Shown: in pieces, positions 35,951 through 47,111 of the stretch | Numbering within the stretch: the stretch's first letter is position 1 | Layout of the letters: every line of letters begins with the position of its first letter | NCBI GenBank assembly: GCA_025642065.1 | Contig: JAODUP010000032.1 | Coordinates: 1,342,001 to 1,406,000, forward strand | DNA length: 64,000 bases | DNA from: Paralvinella palmiformis | Taxonomy: Eukaryota; Annelida; Polychaeta; Terebellida; Alvinellidae | Direction: 5' to 3' | Program-made: the position numbers and the translations under genes | Notes under the pieces: model-generated | Databases searched by the model: none | The model's input: the letters and a program-made list of their open reading frames with translations, nothing else | Told to the model about the DNA's origin: nothing

Positions 35951-37020
35951 TGTAGGAACATCCCGTATATACCTGTGTAGATTCGATAAAGCGAGATTTT
36001 AATTCCTGCCGGAGAGCGGGTTTTCACTAGTCGTCTTATCCACGAGTCAGTCGACATTGACGTGATTCGGCTTTGATAAGGGCCCAATTTCCGGCCATGA
36101 TAACGGCCCCAATAATCACACTGACCATGAAATGTTTCTGGTAATCTGTGAATTGATTGACAAGCTGTCAGGGTCATTAGGTGGTGATCATGAGTGTTGA
36201 TCGGCTAAATAAAGTGATAGCTAGTTGGGGTTAAAAAACGGATCAAAAGCCACGTGTAAATAACCACCTCAAGGCAGAAATGTCTCCCCGACTCTAATTC
36301 TACCGCAACGCCAACTTGTGTATTTGATAGAATGCGAATTTATTGTCTGATACATATGAACGAATGTGTAGTAAATAGTATTTTTACACATACAAACATA
36401 AATAACAACAACTGGTCCTGATTTTGGGCGGACATGAGCGAAGCGAGTACCGAGCAGCTGCTAGGGGGTCCGGAAGGTATTAAAGTTGCTGCATTTATCC
36501 ATGTTTATCCAAATCTATCCACGGTTAAATCAAAACATGAAAGGTCAAATGTCGAGGTCGCGTCGATAACGCATTTCACCGAGTTGCTAATTCGTTCTGT
36601 AAACGCCCTCTTCAGGCCCGGTGGCGCTGTGTAAGTAAAGCGTAAGCTAAAGCTGAGATTCCATATACGCAGTATGCGTTATGAGGATATGGCAAAAATA
36701 GAATACCACATAAACAGACGAAAGCGCTTCCATATGTACGGATACGCATGCGATTCGTCATGCGGATGCGTATCAATGCGCATACGGCAAACTTAATCTC
36801 TCCATGTAGCGATTCATACGGCAACTTTAAAAAAAAACAGACGGGGAATCTAGAATATGACGTCAGGGGCAGGTGTTTCCCGAACAATTTGGCGGAATTT
36901 TAGATTCTCTGGTCAACCTCAAGTATAGATCGAATTTCTCCCCTTCAAATTGTACTTCCTTGACCAGCTCCTTGTTGAAGCCGGTTCCTATTTATGTCAT
37001 GCACAAATTAAGGGGTGAGA
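35951..37020. other. Unclassified repeat-like DNA, locally GC-richer
   Basis: No gene found. A phrase GAGCGAAGCGAGTACCGAGC (36435-36454) looks like repeat sequence. At 36741-36774 GATACGCAT and ATGCGTATC are inverted around a 16-base centre, and further ATACGC/GCATACGG words surround them (36664-36830), suggesting a small inverted-repeat element. Confidence 0.35.
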
Positions 37021-37024
37021 TTTT

Positions 37025-37190
37025 ACTCGCGACCGCACTAGATTGTGCACATGGTGGGCTAAATGGGCCGAGCGACCTCCAAAGGTAACGAAGGGAAGTC
37101 AAAGATGAAACAACCATCAGATATGCACACGCCGAGATTCGAACACGGGTGGTAGTGATCTGTCGTCCACCACACTACTGCTAGACTACT
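37025..37190 (-). repeat. SINE family 3, copy 1
   Basis: Minus strand: A-box-like TAGTCTAGCAGTAGTGTGG (reverse of 37170-37188), B box GTGTTCGAATCTCGG (reverse of 37134-37148), then GGAGGTCGCTCGGCCCATTT (reverse of 37061-37080). The same order recurs on the plus strand at 43232-43387. It directly abuts the element starting at 37193. Confidence 0.75.
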
Positions 37191-37192
37191 GT

Positions 37193-37617
37193 TAGTTTCA
37201 TGAGAAAACATCCAAGCTGGTATTTTGTTACAGGATCCTCCAAGGACTTTGTGATTTGGGCTATTGGTAATTGATGTATTAATTGAACTGATTCAATTCT
37301 ACATGTGTGAAAGATATCAGATTCTGTTATGGTTACTGAATAAAAGATAACCAAGAGACCAAAATAAAATATTATTTGCATTCATGTTTATAATATATAA
37401 ATATACATGTTCTGATATAATGATAATCCACAACTGATTTTAATTAAAATAGATCAAAAGTGAAAGTTAAAAAAAATTAAAATCATAAAATATAATGAAT
37501 AAAAGTTTACGACAGTACATGACGTCATAAAGCTACTTATGGCAGGTTTACGACTGGTTTATGATACTGTCATGTTATAAACAGGTTTACTACTGTCATA
37601 AACCCAACCCTGATTAA
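37193..37617. mobile_element. MITE with TTTATGAC/GTCATAAA palindromic end, copy 1
   Basis: Begins TTAGTTTCATGAGAAAACAT (37193) and ends GTCATAAACCCAACCCTG (37600-37617); reversed, the end reads CAGGGTTGGGTTTATGAC. Between 37507 and 37605 TTTATGA and TCATAAA words alternate. 47112-47570 is the same element inverted, sharing TCCTTGGAGGGTCCTGTGAC-type sequence, and 48300-48421 is the terminal part only. Confidence 0.65.
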
Positions 37618-37639
37618 TTACTACTGATTAATTGTAACA

Positions 37640-39223
37640 GAAATTGATGGTGTCAGATAGTTGAGAAGTGTTGAGGATATGCTGTCATGTCCAGAACTTA
37701 TTTGAGGGACGTTATTTGATTCTTTCAATTCCACTAGGATCTGTAGGTATCATAAAATGTAAATATTGCTGTTTTACGGCCACTTTTGTGCACAAAGTAT
37801 GGTAAATATAAGCATAAAGAGCGAATTACTGTTAGCTGGTTGAAGATAATGCTGAAATGGCCTATTACATGGAGGTATATTTGATCCATAGTTATGTCCT
37901 ATTTCCGTAAAATAGTCTCACAATTTTTCAGCAATAGTTTTTGTTATTTACTTTAAACATATCTGATATTACACTTTTATTATTAGTTTCTCTAATCAAT
38001 GATTTTAATGTCTTCCAGGTTTTCTTTTTAGTAAAGTGCTAATTCTTCACCATAATAATTTTGTTCATTACATCTATTCCTATACATAATATAGTGTTTA
38101 GAGGATATACTGTCTTTTTGTTTTCCACTGAATTTTCTATACATTTTATCTTTTGTCTTAGAAGATTTCAATAAAGCGGAGCTCACCCAAGGTTCCCTTA
38201 ATATTTTTTTAATTGAATAGTTATTGTTTTTTCCCCCAGTTATATACCGGTATGTATCTATTGCATGCAGTTGAAATGGTCATTACATGATTGGCCTGTA
38301 TTGATGTTTTGCATCATGTTCCAGTCAATTGCGTTTAAGTAATTTTGGATGTCAATTAGCTTGATATCATCTACTTGTCTATATGTGATCTTCCTTGGTA
38401 GCGACTTAGTATGATTAATTTAACCGACAACGGTAAATAAAGGTTAAATGATGAGAAATATCGACTAACGTCATCCCCGAAACAAGTTCATCATAACGTT
38501 TATCTTATATTTAAATATTATCATTGAGTGTACTTGTATTGTGAGTAAAATGTCTGTAATTTGACCGGTGGGAGAAATCCCGAAGAAATAAAGATAATAA
38601 GTAAATCACGAGTTTTAGAACGTATTTCAATGTCAGGATAATTAAAATGCTGATCTGTACCGATCATAACGTCACCATTGAAGTCAGACATATTTTGAAA
38701 TATTGAATCATATCGCAGGATAGACATTTGCTCTTTGTTACCTGGAACCCTGTACGCTTCAACAAGTACTACATTGTGTCCACTATGACATCATCAAAAT
38801 GACTCATCAAAATGTTCTCAAACTCCCGATCATAATTAAGAGTCAGATCATTACGTACTGAAAAATGGAATTCATCCCTAATATAAAGTGTAACCCCCTT
38901 CTTCGATCAAGTTTGCGGTTATTACAGACAATTTGATAACATGATTGAACTGAATAACAAGAACGTCTTCTAAATTCGCAATTATGTGTCTTACAGCTGG
39001 TCGTATTTGTTCTAGAAGGTTATGTATATTTAAATGGATTAATTGTGGTATACCTGTGGTTGTGTCCAGGTATTAACAATTTAGCCATGTCATCGACATC
39101 ATAATAAAGATGATCGACATTCAGTTTCAATAATTGACTAACTTCATCATCTTCATCTTCAGTACCATCACTATCACCACTACATGAGTAACTCCTGATA
39201 TACTCACCAAAATCAAGAGCCAT
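37640..39223 (-). pseudogene. Jockey-type LINE ORF2: N-terminus, endonuclease, linker
   Basis: Minus strand. Start MALDFGEYIRSY at 39223, acidic stretch, DHLYYDVDDMAKLL, a shifted INLNIHNLLEQI-type entry, then GGYTLYIRDEFHFSVRNDL (near 38900) and NMSDFNGDVMIGTDQHFN with TRDLLIIFISSGFLPP (38530-38700), which are the usual landmarks of an APE endonuclease. The linker follows near 38060-38420: RKITYRQVDDIKLIDIQNYL, NAIDWNMMQNI and ALLKSSKTKDKMYRKFSGKQ, YIMYRNRCNEQNYYGEELA. SSGHDSISSTLL near 37660-37690 is the entry to the reverse transcriptase, where the copy ends next to a MITE. Multiple frameshifts and stops; dead. Confidence 0.75.
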
Positions 39224-39229
39224 ATTTGA

Positions 39230-40270
39230 ACAAAAATATTAGGACATAAAATCTGACAATCAACACAACATGGTTTATACTTGAGGCAGGAGCGATACCA
39301 AACATGTGCAAATATAAAAACACAGACACATAGCCAATAATAGAAATATCTAAAATCCACCCATACAATCAATTAATTTGAAAGAATACTTCAGAGAGAA
39401 GTAATACCAAACTGGACCAAGAAGAACTAATTAAAAATAAATGAATTCGGTGTAGTATATAGTATAAGTGCATCCCGACATACATAGATTATAGAATCAA
39501 GTGGTGTGGTCGGCCGATGAAAATGTTATGAAATTATTTAAATGAATACGGACATATTTTGTAGTATCATATACATATACATGTAACAGAAAATAATATA
39601 ATGGACATTTGACTTCAGAAAATTTACAATTGATCACATCATAATGCATGCACTGACCAGGATAGGGTCACATGCCGCATACAAGATTCTGAATTGAACA
39701 GGTATATTTAGCAGCGATCAGTGTCTAAAGTACACAAATTATAGTCCAGGAACATATTCTGAATATGTAAATTTCGCAATTAAGTAAACTACATTTCTAG
39801 ATGACAAGGTTGTTGGTTAATTCTATCTCCCAGCATTTTCTGAATGTGTCCGGATGCACAACATTAAACAATTATGGCAACTTGCAATTTATTTGGGCAC
39901 TACATTTCATTAATAAAATAGAATAATGTTGAAGCAATGAATGTCAGAAGCACACTGTTTAAAATATATATATACATATATACATGCATGCACACACACA
40001 CACACACACACACTCACTCACACAGACATATATCCTCTAATAAATAATAACTAAAATAAATATGTACGTATAAGCAGAATTTATATGATTAATGTGAGTA
40101 GGAGATCAAAGATAATTTTATAAACATTTACATATAACAATCATATGCATACAACATCAAAATGAAATCTGTGAAACTAATTTGATTTTCACCATTTTAT
40201 AAGTGTAAACTCCAATATTATTCATTTATGTATGTATTTGATATATGTATGTAAATATACAATATATATA

Positions 40271-40317
<47 letters not shown>

Positions 40318-40400
40318 TTATATATTATGTATGTATGCATACATAGGTAATCCAAGCTTAGAAAAATATTAATAATAAATATTAATAATATGTGTCTTTA
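39230..40400. other. Noncoding with AC and AT microsatellites
   Basis: No gene recognised; 39230-39420 may still be 5' LINE sequence. (CA)n at 39989-40011 and (AT)n at 40273-40314. Confidence 0.45.
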
Positions 40401-40406
40401 GCATAA

Positions 40407-40725
40407 AGGAAAAGTTCACTTTCATTTTGTATTTTCAGGATTAATACCAATATGCTCAGACAAATTAGAAATGATGAACTAAATTTAAATAATCCAGTTC
40501 ACACTCTTGGTTAATCCACTATATTTGGTTTGTAGGCATTACCATTTTGATGCCAGACACAAATCTTCCTTCACTTACTTCACTGTTTGTACTCTACCTG
40601 GTTATAACAATGTAAACAGGGGTCAGTCAAACATGTTATTTTGGAGAAAAAGCCAAATTTATGAATAGTACAGAATAATTACCGGTAGTTCAAACAGTCT
40701 GGTATATTACTGAAATGGCTAAGAA
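40407..40725. mobile_element. TTAA MITE, inverted partial copy
   Basis: Starts AGGAAAAGTTCACTTTCATTTT, then TTTTCAGGATTAATACC, the inverse of the right end of the 13266-13651 copy. Toward 40690-40720 ATTACTGAAATGGCTAA matches the inverse of the 25205-25797 copy at about 25450. Homology stops near 40725, so one terminus is missing. Confidence 0.65.
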
Positions 40726-41165
40726 AACTATATAGTAAAATTCTTTCTGAAGATTGTTTGGTATTCTTGTAACAAGAAGCATTTATCTAGCTGTCAGAAT
40801 TATGTAAATGAACCTATGACGGTGTCAGTTAGGTGTACTTAGTAGGTTGAGCACCGGGGGGGGGGGGGGGAGGGGGGGGCTGTAACAAATCAAGTCACTA
40901 CCCTCGTTTTTAGGGTGCTCTTGCTTTCTAGGACCTCCAACATTTCTTCAAAAGATATCGGCTGACAATAATTTAAGGAGTTTGCTCTCAATAAAGAAAT
41001 TGTGCAAATAAAGGTAGTTTTAAATCAGAGTTAAAAACATATGTGCATACTAGATTAAGTACATCAGATCAGTTGTACTTCAGTTCTAGTCAACCTTAGT
41101 TAACATACTCTGTGATAATCAGTTTTTATCTGTTATTTTTTATACATTTACTAGTTATTTAATAA

Positions 41166-41216
<51 letters not shown>

Positions 41217-42386
41217 CTGTGTTTATTAGCTATATTAAAAATGAATTTAGTTTTCTACAGAACTTATTATTTTATATTTTATATTATGTAATAAAACTAT
41301 TATTCAACTAGTATGTATTATAATTTTTTTTTATTTTATGAATTCCAGATCTATTGTTTACTACTGAAATATATTTACATATATTGCTGTAGATTGCTCA
41401 CATCTTTTGTCCAATTAAGAGGACCACATTGGATATAAGTGTATGATACTGTGATTATATGTGTTAACCTCAGTGATATTTGTATATACGTTAATAGTTA
41501 TTTATTTATCATGTATTATATTTTACCAAATAAATTCAAATTAAATCTGACATATTAAATGTGGAATACTCATGCAAAACAAGAAAATTTTATTGAGGAA
41601 ACTCTTAAGTGCATACTTACATAATATATTTGAAATATATTTTGTTCAAAATATTAAATGTGATTATGGTGTTGCTATTTGTATTTCAATTCAATATCAA
41701 AATCAGACAAATTATGTTTTAAAGATAATGTTCCTTTCAATTGTTATGTTTTTCGTTTTAAAAAGGGACAATAAATGTCTTTTCAAACACCATTTTTCAA
41801 TTTAAATAGGGTATATTCTCTTTTAAAAATATTTGAAAAAGCATGGAACATCACCTTTTCTGTACTATATTTTGTATGAGAAAATAAACATATGTTGATC
41901 CTGAATTTGGTTATTAATTATTTATGGATTAGATTTAGTTAGGCTTAGGGTTAGTCTAACTTTAGGACAAAGGAATTATTGTAAACCATATAAATAAAAA
42001 TAGAGTAAATAAAAGTATACTAAAGTAAATAAATAAAGGAAGTAAAAAATGGAAAATAAAGAATATGCATTATAACAAACACAATTAAACTGCTTAATTA
42101 TTTTATATGAGATCAATCATATTAATAATTAGATGATGATCAAATAAACCTTATAGAAGTAGATGTTACTAAGTAGACATTAATTAATTAGATAACTATG
42201 TATAATAAAATATTATTGAATTACCTGTATAATAGTAATTATTTGCTGAATGTATTTCAGTAAAAAATATGAAGATATTAGAATAATAATATTTAATTTA
42301 AGTCTATTGAGCATCTCAATTATTGAACCATGTCTGATATTTCCTCTAGAAACTGCATTGTAGAGTAGTTGCTTCGGTCAAATGCC
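40726..42386. other. AT-rich noncoding DNA
   Basis: Includes a run of 15 G then more G at 40856-40879, (AT)n(GT)n at 41168-41215 and mostly single-copy-looking AT-rich sequence. LINE 3'-UTR sequence may continue near 42300-42386. No gene seen. Confidence 0.4.
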
Positions 42387-42389
42387 TCA

Positions 42390-42577
42390 GTTAATCTTTA
42401 AACTGGAAACAAAAAATTTGTTCAAAGTATAAAGTAAACAAAAAATCACGTGGAGGCATGGTATATTATATAAAACCTCAGTCAACCATGGTAGTCTGTA
42501 TTTCTCCTCATGCCAGAACTTAGTCTTAAATGTGTTGAGTGTCGGGCTGTCCACCACATCAGCTGAAATCGGTATCA
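42390..42577 (-). pseudogene. CR1-type LINE, C-terminal end
   Basis: Minus strand IPISADVVDSPTLNTFKTKF then W, the LP-x-VV-APS-NAFK-LD-W ending of CR1 proteins. It continues the broken CR1 frame found at 45032-46030, from which it is separated by the MULE-2 insertion. Confidence 0.7.
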
Positions 42578-42660
42578 GGACAACTGCCCCCGGACATTGC
42601 CCCCCCCCCCCCGACAACACCCCCCCATTTTCTTCCTATATATCATGATTTTAAAGCAAC

Positions 42661-43057
42661 ATTCTAATAAATTAGTCAAAGCTAATAATAAGAATAATGG
42701 CCGAAATGGCAGTTTTTAACGTGGCTGGCAACTTCAAATGAGACTAATTATTTAAAAAAAATAGAATTTAAACTATATGGCATATTCGGTGGAAAAAACC
42801 TTGCACCTTTCATTCAGCCAGTTGCCTGGATGGATGAAAAAATTGAGGCGCGAACCTGCGACCTCCCGCACAAAATGACAACCGCCATAGGTAAATAGTC
42901 TCATGAGGCCAAAGAGGCGGATCAATTAACTATAGTGCATCCATTTAGTCTTTTCAAGCAATCCTGAAGTGTTACATTAAACTTGATTAAAGACATTTGG
43001 ATTACTTCTTATAAAACATCACCTAACTACTAATTCCAATAAATTAGTCAAAGCTAA
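42661..43057. repeat. 25-bp direct repeat flanking SINE family 2 insertion
   Basis: ATTCTAATAAATTAGTCAAA plus GCTAA (42661-42685) recurs with one mismatch at 43033-43057. The copies enclose the SINE family 2 copy plus about 110 bases of other sequence. It may be the target-site duplication of a longer SINE or of a composite. Confidence 0.6.
42682..42925 (-). repeat. SINE family 2, copy 2
   Basis: Same landmarks as 14454-14755: ATT-rich tail (42682-42699), CCGAAATGGCAGTTTTTAAC, GGTGGAAAAAACCTTGCAC, inverse B box GCGCGAACCTGCGACCT (42848-42864) and CCATAGGTAAATAGTCTCA. It has an internal deletion relative to copy 1. Confidence 0.75.
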
Positions 43058-43231
43058 ACTAGAGTCAGCTAACTGCTAATTCAGGCTGTAAAAGTTAAAG
43101 ATTCCTTTGATTTGGCAAGTGATCTATAATTTGGATGAATGAAACAGTATATGAGGTCATACCTGACAGGACAGCGGTTCTTAATCTATGAAAGCAGCGA
43201 GAGAGATGTCTCGTTTGTCAATATACTCCAC

Positions 43232-43387
43232 GGAACGCAACGTGATACTACTGGCATCATCACCGAACTGGTTTCACAGATCACTACCACCTGAGTTCGA
43301 AACTCGCCCTGGGCCTATCTGAAGGGTGTTTTTGACTTCGCTTCATTACCCTTGGAGGTCGCTCGGCCTATTTAGCCTACAATGTGC
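43232..43387 (+). repeat. SINE family 3, copy 2
   Basis: Plus strand CAGATCACTACCACC, B box GAGTTCGAAACTCG (43292-43305), TTTTTGACTTCGCTTC, GGAGGTCGCTCGGCCTATTT (43356-43375). This matches the reverse of 37025-37190 over about 150 bases. Confidence 0.75.
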
Positions 43388-43389
43388 AG

Positions 43390-44388
43390 ACAAATGGCCG
43401 TAAAACATCAATCATCCAACAGACCTAGTGACATCTGTCGGCAGGATTTAGAATTACTACAATCGGGTCGTAAACACGACCCGTTAATCGCAGTCTGGAT
43501 CACCCTTCCTTTTCAGTGTGTACGCGAGATTTGTTTGTATATTTTAACGATCATTGCCGGTGATAATACTCCACGATTCCAACAGTCAGTAAAGCAAAAT
43601 GAAAGATTAAGTGATATTTAGTATATTTCTAATTAAAGAAGACTGATTTAGTAAACAAAATAGATTAAATTGGAAGTTCTATGTGGTAGTTCGCAGAACA
43701 CATTTCCGCGTACAAGCTGATTGCCACATTTGTAGCGAAAGTTTACATATAGGCAGTGGCTTTCCCATAGTGTTTCTTCAATACACATCTTTGGCCATTT
43801 ATAATAATATCGAAAATGGACATGGCAGTTGTAACATTATCAATTTACCAGGACAATTCAGAGATATCTTCAACGATTTGTTTTATTTGTGATCATTTTC
43901 CGTGTAGAACGTTCGCCATCTTCTAGCATAGACTCATGGCGCATGCGCACGTCAGTGATAATGCACCGGCATAGATGGCATAATTCTAATAAACAAACGG
44001 GTGTGCTATTTGGAGCGAAAATACTCATAAAATCGGACACATATTGTGTTACACAAAAGTATTGATTGATAGAGCAATAATCAGGCATTGATATATTGCA
44101 TTTGGGTATTATTTCTCGTGAATTAACGTGAATCATGAGTTGATATTAAAATGTAAATAAACCCCGTCTGTCGCCATTTCAATTTTCAAGCGATAAACGA
44201 TACTAGCGGACCTAGGTAAAGAAATATTTCTGGGCTGTACCCGGCGGCGACCCAAAGTATAAAAGGCCGTGAAAATTAGTTGGCAAGGTCTATTCATCAA
44301 CCGAACTGGTTGCGGGTGGGACATTTAAAACTGCCCCAGAACAGTTTTTGCACCTGTTCACTATAATGCACTCAGGTAAAGTCGTATC
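43390..44388. other. Interior of MULE-2, unidentified
   Basis: No protein motif was recognised. An 8-bp hairpin CGGGTCGT-aaac-ACGACCCG lies at 43464-43483, and a GCGCATGCGCA word at 43941-43951. The catalytic part of a MULE transposase is expected before 44389 but is not readable, so it is deleted or replaced. Confidence 0.4.
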
Positions 44389-44700
44389 GAGGACAACTTC
44401 ATCGGTCGCCAGGATGACAGAGCTGGTCGTAGACGTGATCCACGTTTCGATGTTGGCATGTGGAACATGTAGCAGCGATAGGAAGAGAATTTGCCGCGGA
44501 CTTCATAGAAATTCATAGACATTTTAAAGTGTGAACAAGCACTAACGAACAGGAAATAAACCAGATGATTGTCGGGGAAGCTCCTCAACCACTTCGTCGA
44601 AATTACCAAGAAGCTTCACTGCATTTGTTGAGACTGGTCAGACAGCATCAAAACGCCCTGGACTATTTGCGTGGAATAGCACGCAACATAAAAGTGTGAA
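44389..44700 (+). pseudogene. MULE transposase C-terminal fragment
   Basis: One frame with stops: EDNFIGRQDDRAG, RRRDPRFDVGMWNM, stop, EENLPRTS, stop, KFIDILKCEQALTNRK, then later, in another frame, HQNALDYLRGIARNI. This follows the order DTYIGR…RRPPLFPIELWN…LPRTNNSVEG…FI-LK-EQ-L…YLRGIAHN of FLYWCH-type MULE proteins found in animals. A deletion has removed the segment after LPRT. At least five in-frame stops; dead. Confidence 0.7.
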
Positions 44701-45031
44701 AAGTGAAAGGTGTGAATGAACTCTTGTAAGAAGTGCCTTAGTAAAAATCGTTATAGTTGAACCTTGTAAATGAACCATTGCTATACAAGGCTTTACTAGA
44801 GAAGTATGAAACTATGGATAGACTGGTCTGTATTTCATTTTATAAGTGATCTAGTATTTTTAAAAAACTTTCCTTATACATGTATATATGTTGTTATGCT
44901 TGATATTCATTATTGGAAGAAAAAATGGGGGGGGGGAGTTTTCCTGGAGAGTTATCGGGGGGTGGAGGGCGGTATTGTCTGGGGTCAGTTGTCTGGGGTC
45001 AGTTGCCTGGGGGGGGGTAGGCAGTTGTTCC

Positions 45032-46030
45032 ATTCTTTAACTATTCGTTGGCTGACCCACTTTTTGTCGCATACCTACTCCTGGTCTCACACGTAATTTG
45101 ACCATTTTCGGCAATCTCAGCATTCTCAATCTTTATTCATAGTCGCCGAGTCCTTTCAAGCTTGATATCTAGGGTGCCAAATAACTTTTAATTTTTTTCA
45201 CTGTTGTTTCATCCAGGCAACTGATAGTTCCCTGGACTAAGCATAGCATTTGTGAGGCTTTCTTAACCGCCTGAGTAATAGGTAAATGGAATTTCAACTC
45301 TTCATCTGCCATCACTCCCAAATCCTTCTCCTATGATGCTGACGGAAGTGAGACATCAATCATCTCATGATTGTGATGAATATTGGCGCTGCCTAGATGA
45401 ATGACTGAACATTTGGACTCGTCAAACCCTAGTTGCCACGTACCGGACCAATCCACTAATTTGTCAAGATCCTTCTGTAACAAAAACCAAAAAAATGGTC
45501 AGACATAGACAGAACAGCCTGAAATAGTTTGGTGTCATTTGCGAAGATTTTCACAATACCTGTCAACGCATCAAGTAGATCGTTTCTGAATAAAATGAAC
45601 AATATTGGGCCCAAGACGCTGCCCTGTGGGATAGGGGCACGTGTAGACATTTTGCCACTGGCCACCAGTCTCTGTCTTCTACCCAGGAGATAATCCTTTA
45701 TCCACACCAGTGTTCTGACTTTGATGTCATATACTTCCATTTTCGTTAGGAGCCTCCAGTGTCTTTCTAAAATCCAGGTATATTGTATCTATCGTCGAAT
45801 CGTTGTCTAGTAGTTTTGACCACAATTCGAGTGTTGTTATCAGCTGGGCGATACAGGATCGTCCAGGGACAGATCCGTGTTGGGCATCGCAGACTCCAGC
45901 ATCTTGCCAATAACTGATGTGAGACTGACTAGCCCGTAGTTCCCTGTTAATATCTTCTCCTTCTTGTGGATTGGTGTTATGTGGGCCTCTTTTCGTGCAT
46001 TTGGTAGCCAGCTCTCCTAATGTGATGTTC
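45032..46030 (-). pseudogene. CR1-type LINE, reverse transcriptase part
   Basis: Minus strand, in order: LPNARKEAHITPIHKKEKIL and GNYGLVSLTSVIGKMLES (about 45880-46000), CIAQLITTLELWSKLLD, IYLDFRKTL, LVWIKDYLLGRRQRLV and IPQGSVLGPILFILF, FANDTKLFQAV (45456-45740; the usual FADD is FAND here), LDKLVDWSGTWQLGFDESKC, EKDLGVMADEELKFHLPI, QAVKKASQML and finally WVSQRIVKEWNN at the border of MULE-2. This is the classic CR1 order. 5'-truncated and with several shifts. Confidence 0.85.
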
Positions 46031-46039
46031 AGGAGTAGG

Positions 46040-47110
46040 TTCGTTTATCGACATTTAAATTTTTGCAGCATCGCTTTGGTTCCAATTAATTTTTAATGTG
46101 CTCAAATTCAACATGTAAGGGAATCAATAATTATGGAATTTATAGTTATGGAAATATAAGTGTCTTTTAAATATTGTTTAAATATTGAAAAAGAAATTTA
46201 AATTTAGTAATATTGTATTATATTATAGTATATTATATCATTTTCGATTTATATCTGTGTAATAATCTTTGTTATTTAATTTGAACTATTGAATCATTTG
46301 TTTCTGGATATTATCTTTCATATAAATCAAAGTAACAATTGTTTTGACTTTCTTGAATCATAGTATCTCTTGGGATTCTTCATTACCAATAGATGATTTT
46401 TAGCTACTATCCATGTGCAACACTTTCAATGCATTGCAATTATAAGGAGAGTGAGATTTGTCTAATTGTGCTTGGATACTCCTAGCAATGGCATGTGGTC
46501 TCTAGCAGTGGTCTGTTTATCACCACGAAGAGATACCACTGTTCATTATAATGGCAGACTGTAGTGTTCCAGTAGTGTGTGATTAAACTGGCATTACACA
46601 ATGACATAACCAAGTATCTTCATTTGCCAATTATATAATAAACCAATAAATCTAGAATATTTGTTGTTTTTCTTAACCCTGTCATGTTTAACAGGTGAAT
46701 AAATTAGTAATTAATTGCATCCCCCACATATGAATGTACTTGGCAGATACTATGGTTTACATGCCATTATGTTGCTACACCTTAAAATAAACACATCTGA
46801 AAGGTTACTCTATCTCCTCATTTGCTGTTAGGTAATATTTCTCTATTCTGTCCCATGGCAGGAAAGAAATACTTTTCTCCCAGAGAGAAGGCCAACACTA
46901 ACTATAATATACATGGTTGTCATTTAGTTTAATTTAAAATATAAACATTCAGTTTTAATCACCAACCTTGTTAAAGTATTTTATTCTGATATTGCTTGGA
47001 TTTATCTTTTCCAAACTCTTGATTATCCAAGTTTGGCAAAGATGATCTCCAAGATGATTTCAACAATCTGCTGAGAATTTATTTACAAATGTATGTAAAA
47101 CATGTATACC
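46040..47110. other. Noncoding, no gene recognised
   Basis: AT-rich DNA with no recognised repeat family or exon on either strand. Confidence 0.4.
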
Positions 47111-47111
47111 T

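Larger units (their letters stand above)
42578..45031 (+). mobile_element. MULE remnant with C-rich minisatellite inverted arms (MULE-2), inside a CR1 LINE
   Basis: Left arm 42578-42640: GGACAACTGCCCCC, GGACATTGC-Cn, GACAACACCCCCCC, ATTTTCTTCC. Right arm 44925-45031, inverted: GGAACAACTGCC, then two AGACAACTGACCCC-type units, further C-rich units and ATTTTTTCTTCC. Arms begin and end with matching words. The interior has a MULE transposase C-terminal remnant (44389-44700) and later SINE insertions (families 2 and 3). Sequences on its two sides are consecutive parts of one CR1 reading frame (EWNN at 45032-45040 side, IPISADVV at 42577 side), so this is a nested insertion. A target duplication is not clear. 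Confidence 0.6.

Noticed and set aside
36434..36634. 66-codon plus frame after GAGCGAAGCGAGTACC as a gene
   Set aside because: The nucleotide phrase looks like dispersed repeat sequence and the translation has no motif.
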